Shown here: one piece after another, positions 26,494 to 35,587 of the stretch
Numbering within the stretch: position 1 is the first letter of the stretch
How the letters are laid out: every line of letters begins with the position of its first letter
Assembly (NCBI GenBank): GCA_024742485.1
Contig: JANSYK010000001.1
Span: forward strand, 1,302,001-1,366,000
Direction: 5' to 3'
DNA: 64,000 bases
Source: Alphaproteobacteria bacterium
GTDB lineage: Bacteria; Pseudomonadota; Alphaproteobacteria; Rhizobiales; Rhizobiaceae
Notes under the pieces: generated by a model
Told to the model about the DNA's origin: nothing
The model's input: the letters and a program-made list of their open reading frames with translations, nothing else
The model's database searches: none
Translations under genes and position numbers: made by a program

Positions 26494-26528
26494 ACACGAT
26501 TGCCCATCCGCAACTCAACGGAAAGCCG

Positions 26529-27059
26529 ATGCACCGCGTACGATCGATGCCCTGTTTCCCAACGTTGGACTATCTGGAGAGACCGCCTGAAAAACTGGTT
26601 CTGGAAGGCTATCGCCACTGGACCAGAGGCTATGCGGCAAGGTCGATGGCACCATGGACCGAAGCGCAAAGGCTTTATCGTGGCATGCTGGGAGACGCCG
26701 ATGGAGAACGGGCAATCAACGCGCTGGCCGGGTTTGTCAAGACGCTTGGCGCCTGTGCGGCCTGTCCGTTGAAAATGTTCAGATCCGGCGCTCCTTTCGT
26801 CTGCCGCGACGAGACGCTGGTCATGGGACTGATTGCAGGCATCCAGAACGTCGACCAGCAGGCCGTCGAGTTCTGTCTGGTGACATTGTGCTGTCCGGAC
26901 ACCTGCGATGCCGTGGCCATGGCCGCCGGTCACTTCGCCCTCAATCTGAGGGCAATGGATCAGGTGATGACCCCGATCCCGGTCCATGTGCTGTCCGGTC
27001 TGGTGGAAACCGCCAGCGACGTTGAAACGGCAGCGTCGACGAACCCGACCTTGCACTGA
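26529..27059 (+). CDS. cysteine-rich hypothetical protein behind a candidate iron operator
   Basis: A 176-aa protein that I do not recognise. It has no signal peptide. Eight cysteines occur, mainly in two clusters: C76-x2-C79 with C92, and C116-x4-C121-C122-x3-C126. These spacings could ligate iron or an Fe-S cluster. The middle is helical and hydrophobic in places (LVMGLIAGIQ, AVAMAAGHFALNL). ATG 26529 follows GGAAAG. The palindrome just upstream matches the TGA-N9-TCA iron-responsive consensus, so expression may rise when iron is scarce. It converges with the YHYH gene. Any link to iron is inference. Confidence 0.7.
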   Translation: MHRVRSMPCFPTLDYLERPPEKLVLEGYRHWTRGYAARSMAPWTEAQRLYRGMLGDADGERAINALAGFVKTLGACAACPLKMFRSGAPFVCRDETLVMGLIAGIQNVDQQAVEFCLVTLCCPDTCDAVAMAAGHFALNLRAMDQVMTPIPVHVLSGLVETASDVETAASTNPTLH

Positions 27060-27133
27060 ACCAAACACCCAGCCGGACAGCCAGAATGACTGGCGCTGCG
27101 AAGGCCAATCCGCCGTCTGGATGGACGGGTGCT

Positions 27134-28135
27134 CTAACGTCGTCGTCTGTTGAACGACGGATCCGGGGTGCCGGAGAGACAGGCGATGACCCAGGGATAG
27201 GTGTCCGTCACATAATATCCATAGGTCCCGTTGACGGTCATGCCGTTGCAGGCGTCCAGATCACCCCCACCGGTAAACTCATAGTCCGCCCGGTAGAGCC
27301 CGTCATAGGCACCGCCGGGATTTCCATCACCGCCGGGGCGGTTGCCGCTGCGTAATGTGTACCCGGAACGGGCCTTTCGCATATTGCCATCCGCATCACG
27401 AAAATAGGAGCCGAAAATCGGAAATCCGTCAGCAGCAAATCCAATCACGGGCGAGCCGTTGGGACCGGGCGTATTGTCGAAAAGGGCCATCGGATTGCCG
27501 TGATAGTGATAGCGCCCGTCGGGCTGCGTGTGACCGTGATGCTCATCTTCGGCAAACGGAGCAAGGGGGGACATCGGGTCGATCAGCCAGGGGTGATCGG
27601 ACGGACAACCGGCAAGGACATTGCCGTCCCGGTTGGGGCGCCGACCGTTTGGATCGTAGCAGCCGGCTGAAAGGATGTGTACGACCACCCCGTTCAGCAA
27701 AATGGCGTCGAAACGCTGATGGGTGAGAACCGAGGAGCTTGCGGCAATCTGCGGCGAACGCGAAATTAGGAATTCGGAACCGATCTGCGCCATGGGTGTC
27801 GCAAAATTGCGATCTGAACCGCCGCCGACATCATGGTTCGGGATGCTGTTCGACAGCACGGTGCAAGCGGTTTCATCGGCCGAGACAATCACCGCGCCGT
27901 CGAATTGTCGGCGCTGCTGAAGATCGGTGATTTCGGATGTATAGGTAGCATCGAATTGCGCACAATCGGGCGATGTGTTGGTGAGGATCTTGTCGGTTAT
28001 GTCGACGCTGTTCGAAGCACGCGCAGCCTGTTCAAGAATGTCCTGCACATTCTGGGCCTGCGCCTGCACCGACATTGCCAGAGCAACCGCTATCGTTCCG
28101 GCAATGGCTGGCCGAAATTGTCTGAAATACATCAT
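27134..28135 (-). CDS. YHYH domain secreted protein
   Basis: A 333-aa protein with a signal peptide (MMYFRQFRPAIAGTIAVALAMSVQAQA). The central to C-terminal part is a YHYH domain: GCYDPNGRRPNRDGNV, DEHHGHTQPDGRYHYHGNP, IGFAADGFPIFG, GGAYDGLYRADYEFTGGGDLDACNG and GYYVTDTYPWVIACLSGTPD. This domain occurs in secreted or surface proteins and its function is unknown; the His clusters suggest metal binding. Two adjacent ATG codons (28135 and 28132) are possible starts. The last residues are NRRRR. Confidence 0.85.
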   Translation of the reverse strand: MMYFRQFRPAIAGTIAVALAMSVQAQAQNVQDILEQAARASNSVDITDKILTNTSPDCAQFDATYTSEITDLQQRRQFDGAVIVSADETACTVLSNSIPNHDVGGGSDRNFATPMAQIGSEFLISRSPQIAASSSVLTHQRFDAILLNGVVVHILSAGCYDPNGRRPNRDGNVLAGCPSDHPWLIDPMSPLAPFAEDEHHGHTQPDGRYHYHGNPMALFDNTPGPNGSPVIGFAADGFPIFGSYFRDADGNMRKARSGYTLRSGNRPGGDGNPGGAYDGLYRADYEFTGGGDLDACNGMTVNGTYGYYVTDTYPWVIACLSGTPDPSFNRRRR

Positions 28136-28309
28136 CGACTGTCCTTGTCCTTCACCACTTTCACTGAACGCATTGTATCCCAATGAGCTGTGCCGACCAC
28201 TTACAAATCGTTAATGACAAGGCGGCCGGTCCGTCCAGCCGAATTGTGCTTCGCCGAAACTGCTTCCTCGCCATTTCAGCCGTGTGCCCCTGCCTGTCGG
28301 ACACATCGA

Positions 28310-28500
28310 AAAGAAGTCTTTGCCGGTGTATTGTCGCACATCATAACCTATGTTCACCCGCACCAAACCAACCGTGTCGGCCTGTCGATGGACGTGAGCG
28401 ACATGGGTGCTTTTGAAGCGATCATGAAAAGCGAAGCCGTGGCCGAGGCCATAAAACATGATGGCGTGCGCCCGGAAACCGTTGTCGTCCGCCCACACGC
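28310..28500 (+). pseudogene. fragment of a small dimeric alpha/beta-barrel-like protein
   Basis: A forward frame reads HRKEVFAGVLSHIITYVHP, then a short spacer and MDVSDMGAFEAIMKSEAVAE, AIKHDGVRPETVVV. The pattern of a strand, 'DMxAFxAxMxSxxxAEAMxxDGV' helix and 'PETVVV' ending resembles the C-terminal half of small stress-related or cyclase-like proteins of about 90 aa. No plausible N-terminal half or ribosome binding site precedes it, and the frame continues into unrelated residues. I interpret it as a remnant; it could also be an intact, very short gene starting at ATG 28389. Confidence 0.35.
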
Positions 28501-28775
28501 TTGGACAGATCAAGACACCGACGCAGATCGCACGAGCGCTCGGACGTGGTGAGCTGATCGAAGATCGGTGACTGCTGGATTGCACCTGGTCTGGCGGTGT
28601 CGGTTCAGCGCAACGGGGACACTCCAAAATCCGGGTTTCGGCGTGTCGTCCATCATCGCCTTCTTTGATTCCAATCAATTTTGTTTGGCGCAACAGAGTC
28701 AGATTGTACCGAATCGACAATTCGCGGCCCATCGGCCCCTTGGCACGGTGTCCGCAACCAGACCTGGAGGGCACC

Positions 28776-30077
28776 ATGAACCTCGATCGAAGACAATTTC
28801 TGACACTGGCCGGAGGCGGGCTGGCAGCATCGCCGTTGATCTCCGGTACTGTTCGCGCCGAACCGGTCAAGACATCGGCCCATATCGTCATTCTTGGAGC
28901 CGGCGCAGCCGGCACCGCGCTCGCCAATCGCCTGTCGGGACGGCTCTCCGGTGCCAGGATCACGATTGTGGATGCGCGAAAGGACCATCTCTATCAGCCC
29001 GGCCTGTCTCTCATCGCCGCCGGGTTGAAACCAGCCGCATATGCGGTTTCGCAGACCGGGCAGTGGCTACCGGCCCATACAACCTGGATCGAGGAAAGGG
29101 CCGCCGAAATTGATCCGGAGGCCAAGAGGGTGACCACGGAAGGTGGCACGGCTTTGGACTATGACTATCTGGTTGTCGCCACCGGTCTGGTGCTCGATCA
29201 CGACGCTATCGATGGCTTTTCCCTTGATCTGGTTGGGACCAACGGCATCGGTGCCCTCTATGCCGGACCCGACTATGCCGAAAAAACCTGGAAAGCCGCG
29301 CAGCACTACAGTGAAACCGGCGGGATCGGCCTGTTCACCCGGCCGGCGACCGAGATGAAATGTGCCGGCGCACCCCTCAAACACACCTTCCTGATCGATG
29401 ATATCGCCCGCACGGCCGGAAATGCCGGCAAGGTGGACATCCACTACATGGCCAACAACAACAGCCTGTTCGGTGTGCCGATCGTTTCGGAAAAAGTCCG
29501 TATGTTGTTTGAAAATCGCGGCATCAGCCCGGCCTATTCCCATGTTCTCAAGGCCATTGATCCGGGAGCCAGGCGCGCCACGTTCACGACACCGGACGGC
29601 GATCAGGAAAGGGATTACGATTATATCCATGTCATTCCGCCGCAGCGCGCGCCCGACGTGGTGCGTCAGTCCGGTCTCAGCTGGGCCGACAAATGGGTTG
29701 ATCAGGGCTGGGTCGAAGTCGATTCCAAGACATTGCGGCACCGGCGCTATGCGGACATTTTCGCGCTTGGCGACGTGGCAGGCGTTCCGAAGGGCAAGAC
29801 CGCAGCCAGTGTCAAATGGCAGGTTCCGGTGGTCGAGGATCATCTTGTGGCGACGCTTGCCGGGCGCGATGGCACCGAGTCCTATAACGGCTACACCTCC
29901 TGCCCGCTGATCACCCGGATCGGCCGCGCCATGCTAATCGAATTCGATTACAGCAACAATCTCGTGCCGTCCTTTCCGGGCGTTATCGCACCGCTCGAAG
30001 AGCTCTGGATCAGTTGGCTGATGAAAGAGGTGGCGCTCAAGGCCACCTACAACGCCATGCTCCGCGGCCGCGCCTGA
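28776..30077 (+). CDS. Tat-exported sulfide:quinone oxidoreductase-like flavoprotein
   Basis: A 433-aa protein with a twin-arginine leader (DRRQFLTLAGGG, residues 4-15), then the FAD-binding HIVILGAGAAGTALANRL. The two redox cysteines of type II sulfide:quinone reductases are in place: EMKCAGAPLK (Cys196) and GYTSCPLI (Cys376). FALGDVAGVPKGKTAASVKWQ is the second FAD contact. It should oxidise sulfide to polysulfide and pass electrons to quinone. The Tat leader puts it outside the inner membrane, unlike many cytoplasm-facing or unsignalled homologues. ATG 28776 follows GGAGGG. The DUF5368 membrane gene follows after 19 bases and may anchor or partner it. Confidence 0.85.
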   Translation: MNLDRRQFLTLAGGGLAASPLISGTVRAEPVKTSAHIVILGAGAAGTALANRLSGRLSGARITIVDARKDHLYQPGLSLIAAGLKPAAYAVSQTGQWLPAHTTWIEERAAEIDPEAKRVTTEGGTALDYDYLVVATGLVLDHDAIDGFSLDLVGTNGIGALYAGPDYAEKTWKAAQHYSETGGIGLFTRPATEMKCAGAPLKHTFLIDDIARTAGNAGKVDIHYMANNNSLFGVPIVSEKVRMLFENRGISPAYSHVLKAIDPGARRATFTTPDGDQERDYDYIHVIPPQRAPDVVRQSGLSWADKWVDQGWVEVDSKTLRHRRYADIFALGDVAGVPKGKTAASVKWQVPVVEDHLVATLAGRDGTESYNGYTSCPLITRIGRAMLIEFDYSNNLVPSFPGVIAPLEELWISWLMKEVALKATYNAMLRGRA

Positions 30078-30096
30078 AACCAAAGGAGATCCGATC

Positions 30097-30450
30097 ATGA
30101 AGGAACTGAATCTTGCAACCCTGATCGCCGTATTCGAGGAGATTTTCGGGCGCGGACTCTTCTGGGCGATGGTTGCGGTCGCCGCGCTGATCACCCTCGC
30201 CTATCTCTATGTGCTGATCCGCGACCGTGCCGTCAGCTGGCGCAAATTCCTGCTGGCGCAGATCTCGATGCCTTTTGGCGCAATCCTCGCGGTCGTGTTT
30301 GTGCACGCCATGACCGATTCAGGATTTCGAGATGTTGGCGGCCCGATCGACCTGATCGCCCTGCTGGCGATTGCCGCCCTTGGCGCGATCGGCATGGCAA
30401 TCCTCGTTTACACAGTGCAATCGCTGATAGGACGTGAACGCGGCACCTGA
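30097..30450 (+). CDS. DUF5368 membrane protein, probable partner of the sulfide oxidase
   Basis: A 117-aa protein with three hydrophobic segments (about residues 20-40, 52-72 and 82-112) and the start MKELNLATLIAVFEEIFGRG, characteristic of DUF5368. Its function is not established. The spacing of 19 bases after the flavoprotein gene and an AAGGAG site before its ATG indicate one operon, so a role as a membrane docking subunit is a reasonable inference. Confidence 0.82.
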   Translation: MKELNLATLIAVFEEIFGRGLFWAMVAVAALITLAYLYVLIRDRAVSWRKFLLAQISMPFGAILAVVFVHAMTDSGFRDVGGPIDLIALLAIAALGAIGMAILVYTVQSLIGRERGT

Positions 30451-30534
30451 AAGTCTGGCCGACCGCCCTGGACGCACCGACCATACGCGTCCGGCACCCA
30501 AACAGCCGTCAGCACAGCCAGCCGACGCCAGCCT

Positions 30535-31746
30535 TCATTCATGCCGCAGGGCATCGATCGGATTGAGACGTGCGGCCCGGCGTGCGGGAAAGAAGCCGAA
30601 GATCACGCCGACGGCGGCGGAAAACCCAAAGGCCATGAGAATGATCCCCGGATCCGGATTGAAGGGGATCGAAAGCATGTTGGCACCGGCCAGACCGATT
30701 CCCAACCCGACCACGATACCGATCAGGCCACCAAAGAGCGAAAGTATGATGGCCTCGATCAGGAACTGCATCAGGACCTGGCGGGTCTGTGCGCCAATTG
30801 CCAGCCGGATGCCGATCTCGCGTGTGCGTTCTGTAACCGAGACAAGCATGATGTTCATGATCCCGATCCCGCCGACCAGCAGGCTGACAGCGGCCACAGC
30901 GGACAAAAGCCCGGTCAGAACGCCCGTTATCCCTGACAGCATCGTCGCGATCTGCTTCATGTCCATGACGGTAAAATCATCGTCCTCGCCGCGACCGATC
31001 CGGCGGATATCCCGCATGGCCGCCTCGATTTCCTTTTTGGCCCGTTCCGTCGACACACCCTCCCGCACGGAGACAATCATCAAGGACACATCGGTGTTGC
31101 CCGCAATCCTGCGCTGAAAGGTGCGGATGGGCATGATCACGAAATCATCCTGGTCACTGCCGAAGGTCGAAGCACCCTTTGAGCGCAGAAGACCGACGAT
31201 TTCACAGGACAGGGTCTTGATGCGGATCACTTCGCCGACCGGATCGGACGTCCCGAACAGTTCCTTTCGAACAGACTCGCCAATGACGCAAACCGGTTTG
31301 CCCGACTGCAGTTCACTGCGGTCGAACTGGCGCCCGCGCGCAATTTCCCAACGGGCGGCGGTGAAATAGCGATTGTCGGTTCCGACAATGTCGGTGCGGC
31401 GATTTTCATTGCCAAACACGGCCCGCGCCCGCGCAGTGCTCAACGGGGCCGAAACATCGACCATGCCCAACTGTTCCTCGATCATATCATTCATGCGAAT
31501 GGTGAACATCTGGTCCACCGTGCCCGATGGTCCGCCCTCCATCGCATCCTGGCCCGGCATGATCATCAGCATGTTGCTGCCGAGCTTTTCGACATCCGCC
31601 GTGACCTGCTCGGTCGACCCCTGGCCGATCGTCACCATCGCGATCACTGCCCCGACGCCGATCACGATGCCAAGCACGGTCAGGAAGGATCGCAATGCGT
31701 TTCGAAAAATGGCCTGTATGGCAAGCCGAATCGTTTCCAACAGCAT
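30535..31746 (-). CDS. MacB-type ABC transporter permease
   Basis: A 403-aa protein with one N-terminal helix (LRSFLTVLGIVIGVGAVIAMVTIG), a large periplasmic MacB-like domain (about residues 45-270), and three C-terminal helices with the FtsX signature (LLVGGIGIMNIMLVSVTERTREIGIRLAIGA). The ending FGFFPARRAARLNPIDALRHE is typical. Proteins of this family use ATP to drive mechanical export of peptides, lipoproteins or macrolides across the envelope through a TolC-like channel. It is the third gene of a HlyD-ATPase-permease operon, starting one base after the ATPase stop. Confidence 0.92.
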   Translation of the reverse strand: MLLETIRLAIQAIFRNALRSFLTVLGIVIGVGAVIAMVTIGQGSTEQVTADVEKLGSNMLMIMPGQDAMEGGPSGTVDQMFTIRMNDMIEEQLGMVDVSAPLSTARARAVFGNENRRTDIVGTDNRYFTAARWEIARGRQFDRSELQSGKPVCVIGESVRKELFGTSDPVGEVIRIKTLSCEIVGLLRSKGASTFGSDQDDFVIMPIRTFQRRIAGNTDVSLMIVSVREGVSTERAKKEIEAAMRDIRRIGRGEDDDFTVMDMKQIATMLSGITGVLTGLLSAVAAVSLLVGGIGIMNIMLVSVTERTREIGIRLAIGAQTRQVLMQFLIEAIILSLFGGLIGIVVGLGIGLAGANMLSIPFNPDPGIILMAFGFSAAVGVIFGFFPARRAARLNPIDALRHE

Positions 31747-31747
31747 C

Positions 31748-32467
31748 TCAGGCCGCCTTCCGTGTCGGTCCGTCGCTCTCGATCCGGCCATCGACCATCC
31801 AGATCAGACGATTGGCGAAGGCTGCCATGTCGGCCTCGTGGGTGACCATCACGATGGTCAGCCCTTCATTTTCATTCAACCCCTTGAGCACTTCCATGAT
31901 CTCGACCGACAATCGGGTATCGAGATTGCCGGTTGGTTCATCGGCCAGTATCACCTCCGGATTACCGGCGAGCGCCCTGGCAATGGCTACGCGCTGTTGC
32001 TGGCCGCCGGACAATTCGGACGGATCATGGTGAGCACGATGCGCCAGGCCCACTTTCTCCAGCGCCTCGATCGCCGCGGCATGACGCTGCGCACGGCCAA
32101 GACCCTTGTAGATCAGCGGCAGTTCGACATTGTGCAGGGCACTGGTGCGCGGCAGCAGGTTGTAGCCCTGGAAGATGAAACCCAGATAGTGGCGCCGTAG
32201 CAGGGCGCGCTGGTCCGCGTTCAGATTGGCCACTTCAACCCCGTGAAAATGATATTCGCCGGCCGTCGGCACATCCAGGCAGCCGATCACATTCATCGCC
32301 GTAGACTTGCCTGAACCGCTCGGCCCCATAATGGCGACAAACTCGCCTTTTTGGATGTCGAGGTCGATCCCGTCCAGCGCCCGCACTTCGGCTTCGCCGC
32401 TGCCATACAGGCGGCTGATACCGCGCAGCCGTATCAGTGGCTCGCCTTCGCTCGACAGCTCAGCCAT
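31748..32467 (-). CDS. MacB-type ABC transporter ATP-binding protein
   Basis: A 239-aa ABC ATPase with Walker A GPSGSGKSTAMNVIG, Q-loop FQGYNLLPR, signature LSGGQQQRVAIARAL, Walker B VILADEPTGNLD and the switch His in VTHEADMA. It is of the LolD/MacB class and powers the adjacent permease. ATG 32467 overlaps the end of the HlyD gene by eight bases. Unlike E. coli MacB, the ATPase and the membrane domain are separate polypeptides here. Confidence 0.94.
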   Translation of the reverse strand: MAELSSEGEPLIRLRGISRLYGSGEAEVRALDGIDLDIQKGEFVAIMGPSGSGKSTAMNVIGCLDVPTAGEYHFHGVEVANLNADQRALLRRHYLGFIFQGYNLLPRTSALHNVELPLIYKGLGRAQRHAAAIEALEKVGLAHRAHHDPSELSGGQQQRVAIARALAGNPEVILADEPTGNLDTRLSVEIMEVLKGLNENEGLTIVMVTHEADMAAFANRLIWMVDGRIESDGPTRKAA

Positions 32468-33698
32468 CGACCCGCCCCACGATGACCACATCGCCTTCGA
32501 CCAATTCACCTTCACGGATGACGGTCATCCGCCCGTCGGTGGCGCCGGCGCGAATGGCGATCTCCTGTGGTACGCCGTCCCGCAGAACCCAGAGGGTCCG
32601 GTCGTCGCCCCTGTTGCTGTCATCCGAGCCTTCGGGAATCAGCATGCCAAGCAGCCCGCTCCTGTCCTCGTCCTCGGCCGGTTGCTGTGGCGGAGCATAG
32701 CGCAGCGCCGCGTTGGGAACCGTCAGCGAAGCCTCGATTTCGGCTACGGTAATGTCGGCAGTCGCGGTCATTCCGGGTCGCAGCAGGAGGTCGGAATTGT
32801 CGATTGAAAGCACCGCCTTGTAGGTCACGACGCCGTCCACGGTTTTCGGCGCAAAGCGGATTTCCGATATTTCGGCCGGAAACTTGCGCTCATCATAGGC
32901 ATCGACCGTGAACTCGGCCCAATTGCCAACCGCTGTCCGGCCAATATCCGCCTCGTCGATATCCACCTGCAATTCCATCTTGGTCAGGTCCTCTGCGATG
33001 ACGAACAACAGCGGCGCCGATAATGTGGCTGCCACGATCTGACCGGGATCGACTGCGCGGTCGAGAACCACACCATCGATGGGTGAACAGATGCAGGCCT
33101 TTTTCAGCTCCGCCTGATTGAGTTCCAGATCAGCTTCCGCAAGCGCGCGGTCTGCCTGCGCCGATTGAAGTTCGGCCTGCGCACGCATATAGGCGGCGCG
33201 CTGCGTGACAAAGGTCTGATGGGCCGCCACCCCGCGTTCTTCCAGCTTTCGGGCACTTTCAAATTTCGCCCTTGCGTCTTCCAGCGTGGCCTCGGCCATG
33301 GCGACCCGGGCGATGGCGCTGTCGAGAGACGCCTTGCTGACCGCCAGTAAAGCCTCCAGCTTTGTCGTGTCCAGCTCGGCCAGCACGGTACCCTTGCTGA
33401 CACTGTCATTGAAATCGACATTGATCTTGTCGAGCGTACCGGACAATTCGCTCGAAATCTCGACCATATTGGTGGGTTCGACCGTTCCCGTGGCCGTCAC
33501 TGTTTCACGCAGATCGCCGATGACAGCTTCCGCCGTGACATATTCCACGCCCTTCTGCTGTCCACCATAGGCCATCCAGTAGGTGGCGAAACCGACAACC
33601 AGAATCAGCCCGATGGTGATCATGGCCCAACCCGGCAGCCATCGCCGACGACCGCCCAATCCCAGCTTTCTCGCAACCTCTTCCGATGGTTCAGACAT
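32460..33698 (-). CDS. HlyD/MacA-type periplasmic adaptor
   Basis: A 412-aa membrane-fusion protein with one N-terminal helix (AMITIGLILVVGFATYWMAY), a lipoyl-like half (VEPTNMVEISSELSGTLDKINVDFNDSV), a long alpha-helical hairpin (about residues 95-190), the second lipoyl half (CSPIDGVVLDRAVDPGQIVAA) and a beta-barrel domain. A low-complexity acidic insertion (QQPAEDEDRSG to DSNRGDD, about residues 345-370) is unusual. It joins the ABC pair to an outer-membrane channel, not encoded here. ATG 33698 follows AGGGGG. It is the first gene of the operon. Confidence 0.92.
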   Translation of the reverse strand: MSEPSEEVARKLGLGGRRRWLPGWAMITIGLILVVGFATYWMAYGGQQKGVEYVTAEAVIGDLRETVTATGTVEPTNMVEISSELSGTLDKINVDFNDSVSKGTVLAELDTTKLEALLAVSKASLDSAIARVAMAEATLEDARAKFESARKLEERGVAAHQTFVTQRAAYMRAQAELQSAQADRALAEADLELNQAELKKACICSPIDGVVLDRAVDPGQIVAATLSAPLLFVIAEDLTKMELQVDIDEADIGRTAVGNWAEFTVDAYDERKFPAEISEIRFAPKTVDGVVTYKAVLSIDNSDLLLRPGMTATADITVAEIEASLTVPNAALRYAPPQQPAEDEDRSGLLGMLIPEGSDDSNRGDDRTLWVLRDGVPQEIAIRAGATDGRMTVIREGELVEGDVVIVGRVDG

Positions 33699-34376
33699 TG
33701 TGCCCCCTAAAATCGCATGTGAGGCCAAAACCCTACGCCAACGGGCCAGACGCCCAACTGACCGAGATCAATTTCGCCCGATCTCCGACCGGCAGGGACT
33801 GTCAGGGATGTGAGTTCGCGTTTGAAACGGTGTCAGCCGCTCGGAATGTTTTGTAATCGGATCTTGCCCGCGCCCAGAATTAGCTCGGCGAACGCCCGGC
33901 ATTCGCCCACGATCGCTATCGCGACGATTTGCGAGAAACAAGCGCAGTAGAGTGCTCGCCTGCGACGGCTCCAACCCGTTTCGGGCAAAGGTTGAAGATC
34001 GAATTCTCATACTACCAGTGTTATTTAATCCGGGCTGTTTTAGCTGGTTGGAATATGGCAGGTTGCGTGAAACATGTTGGCTTCCAAGAAAATTCCGGAA
34101 TAACTACATTGAATACTGACTTCCAACTCATGGTACGGATATTCTAGAGTGATAGTGGAAGGCAGCCGAATGCGAGTATCACCTTATCCCCATCGCGTGA
34201 TTGCAATGGAAACGAGACATGGGGCGGATACTCCTGTTTGGATTTGGTCATTGAATGCACCCTGGCAATGCGACCCAGGTTAAATCCCATTCTTCGGTTG
34301 CCACGCTTCCAGCGTAATTTGGCACCTAATAAGGTTCAAATCTCGACCATGTTTGTTTGCGAGTAGTATCAATACT
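33699..34376. other. gene-poor left edge of the A+T-richer island
   Basis: No convincing gene in 678 bases. The first 200 bases resemble the surrounding chromosome and contain a 41-base sequence (33865-33905) that is 90% identical to part of the trypsin-like gene at 38181-38221. From about 34000 the base composition becomes A+T-rich and continues so through the next three genes. Promoters for the adaptor gene (minus strand) and the sulfotransferase-like gene must lie here, but I could not assign them. Confidence 0.6.
33865..33905 (+). repeat. 41-bp imperfect direct repeat, left copy
   Basis: TGCCCGCGCCCAGAATTAGC and the following 21 bases match 38181-38221 at 37 of 41 positions in the same orientation. 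On the minus strand the sequence could encode ECRAFAELILGAG, against GCRAFAEFILGAG in the protease, so it may be a relic of a protease-gene paralogue or a recombination scar. The two copies bracket the A+T-richer island. Confidence 0.7.
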
Positions 34377-35585
34377 ATGGAAGTCAGTTTTCGCCATTCG
34401 CCCCCGCAACGAGTAATCGTCCACTGCGGCTTGACCAAAACCGGATCAACAGCGCTACAGATACAGTTGTTTGAAAACCGTGAGCAGCTCATCGCGGCGA
34501 ATATCTACATTCCAAAGACTGGAATCCAATTCGATGAGCGAATGCCAGGCGCCAGGCGGACGGATGGACACAGGTTCATTTTTGCACCAAATGGAACTGA
34601 GCGGGACTGGGTGAATCTCCAACGCGAATTGAGTACATGTGAACTGGAAAATTTCACATTGGTTTTGAGTTGTGAGAACATGGCTCAAGCGGGCATTGAC
34701 AATTTTCAAGCTATTTGTGATCGCTTCCTGGGAGCCCCGGTTGAATTTCACTTTTTGATCCGGGATTTCAAGTCTTGGTTGCCGTCTCAGGTTTCAGAAT
34801 ATGCAATTGGTGGCAACACCCGATTGATGCCAGATGACCCCAGATTGTTAAGCAATCCACGTCATGGGATCACGCAACAAATTGAGCGGTTATGTACGCT
34901 TGAGCAATCCGGACTGGATGTTCATTTCCATTCCTACGACTCTTTGAAAGGCGATGATATCGCATTTGAGTTTATGGGTAATATGGACAAAAAATTAGAG
35001 ACGATTTCTCAGTTCTCACAAATAAGAAAAGGCGCAGGACTACAGAACAAGTTTGAACATAATTCCCGATTTGTGTTGCTGGCCATGCGTTTCAATCATT
35101 CAACTCAAAATATTGGCTTTTCTGATTACGTGACCCAACATTCCGATCTCGTGGAACTGGCTTTGCAACCCTTCTATCGAATAACCGGTGACCAGTCTTG
35201 TGTGCTCTCCGAAAGATTCTTGGAGACCCTCAGGCAACAGATTTCATCCAGCTTTCAGTGCGAATTCGACAAGGGAATAGTATTTGACCTGCTTTTTCCG
35301 ACAGGATGTGTAGAAATGCCAACTGCGTCGCGTTTTGACATCGGTGAGCTCAAGCGGATTGACGACGATCTGGAGATTCTGGTCTCCAAAAAACCGACCG
35401 CTGCTGGTTCAGCATCCATTGCAATTCTGACTTCCCGCTTCTCATCAACTTGGAACTGGAACGTCCTTAGCCCTAGAAACAATGCTAAGGCAGCAATAGT
35501 GGCTCTTCGACGCACGCACAGGGGCACAAAAATCGTTTTGTGGCTGCGTCAATTCGCGTGGCTGCGACGACTATATAGCGGCTAG
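34377..35585 (+). CDS. sulfotransferase-like P-loop protein
   Basis: A 402-aa protein. The N-terminal RVIVHCGLTKTGSTALQIQLFENRE (about residues 12-36) matches the 5'-phosphosulfate-binding loop of PAPS-dependent sulfotransferases (TKTGST). LVLSCENMAQAG and FHFLIRDFKSWLPSQVSEY follow, where the Arg and Ser resemble the 3'-phosphate-binding motif of this fold. The rest is poorly conserved. It may sulfate a surface glycan, fitting the two glycosyltransferase-like genes next to it. Codon usage and base composition are more A+T-rich than in flanking genes, suggesting horizontal acquisition. ATG 34377 is preferred; an upstream TTG is in frame. Confidence 0.7.
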   Translation: MEVSFRHSPPQRVIVHCGLTKTGSTALQIQLFENREQLIAANIYIPKTGIQFDERMPGARRTDGHRFIFAPNGTERDWVNLQRELSTCELENFTLVLSCENMAQAGIDNFQAICDRFLGAPVEFHFLIRDFKSWLPSQVSEYAIGGNTRLMPDDPRLLSNPRHGITQQIERLCTLEQSGLDVHFHSYDSLKGDDIAFEFMGNMDKKLETISQFSQIRKGAGLQNKFEHNSRFVLLAMRFNHSTQNIGFSDYVTQHSDLVELALQPFYRITGDQSCVLSERFLETLRQQISSSFQCEFDKGIVFDLLFPTGCVEMPTASRFDIGELKRIDDDLEILVSKKPTAAGSASIAILTSRFSSTWNWNVLSPRNNAKAAIVALRRTHRGTKIVLWLRQFAWLRRLYSG

Positions 35586-35587
35586 CG

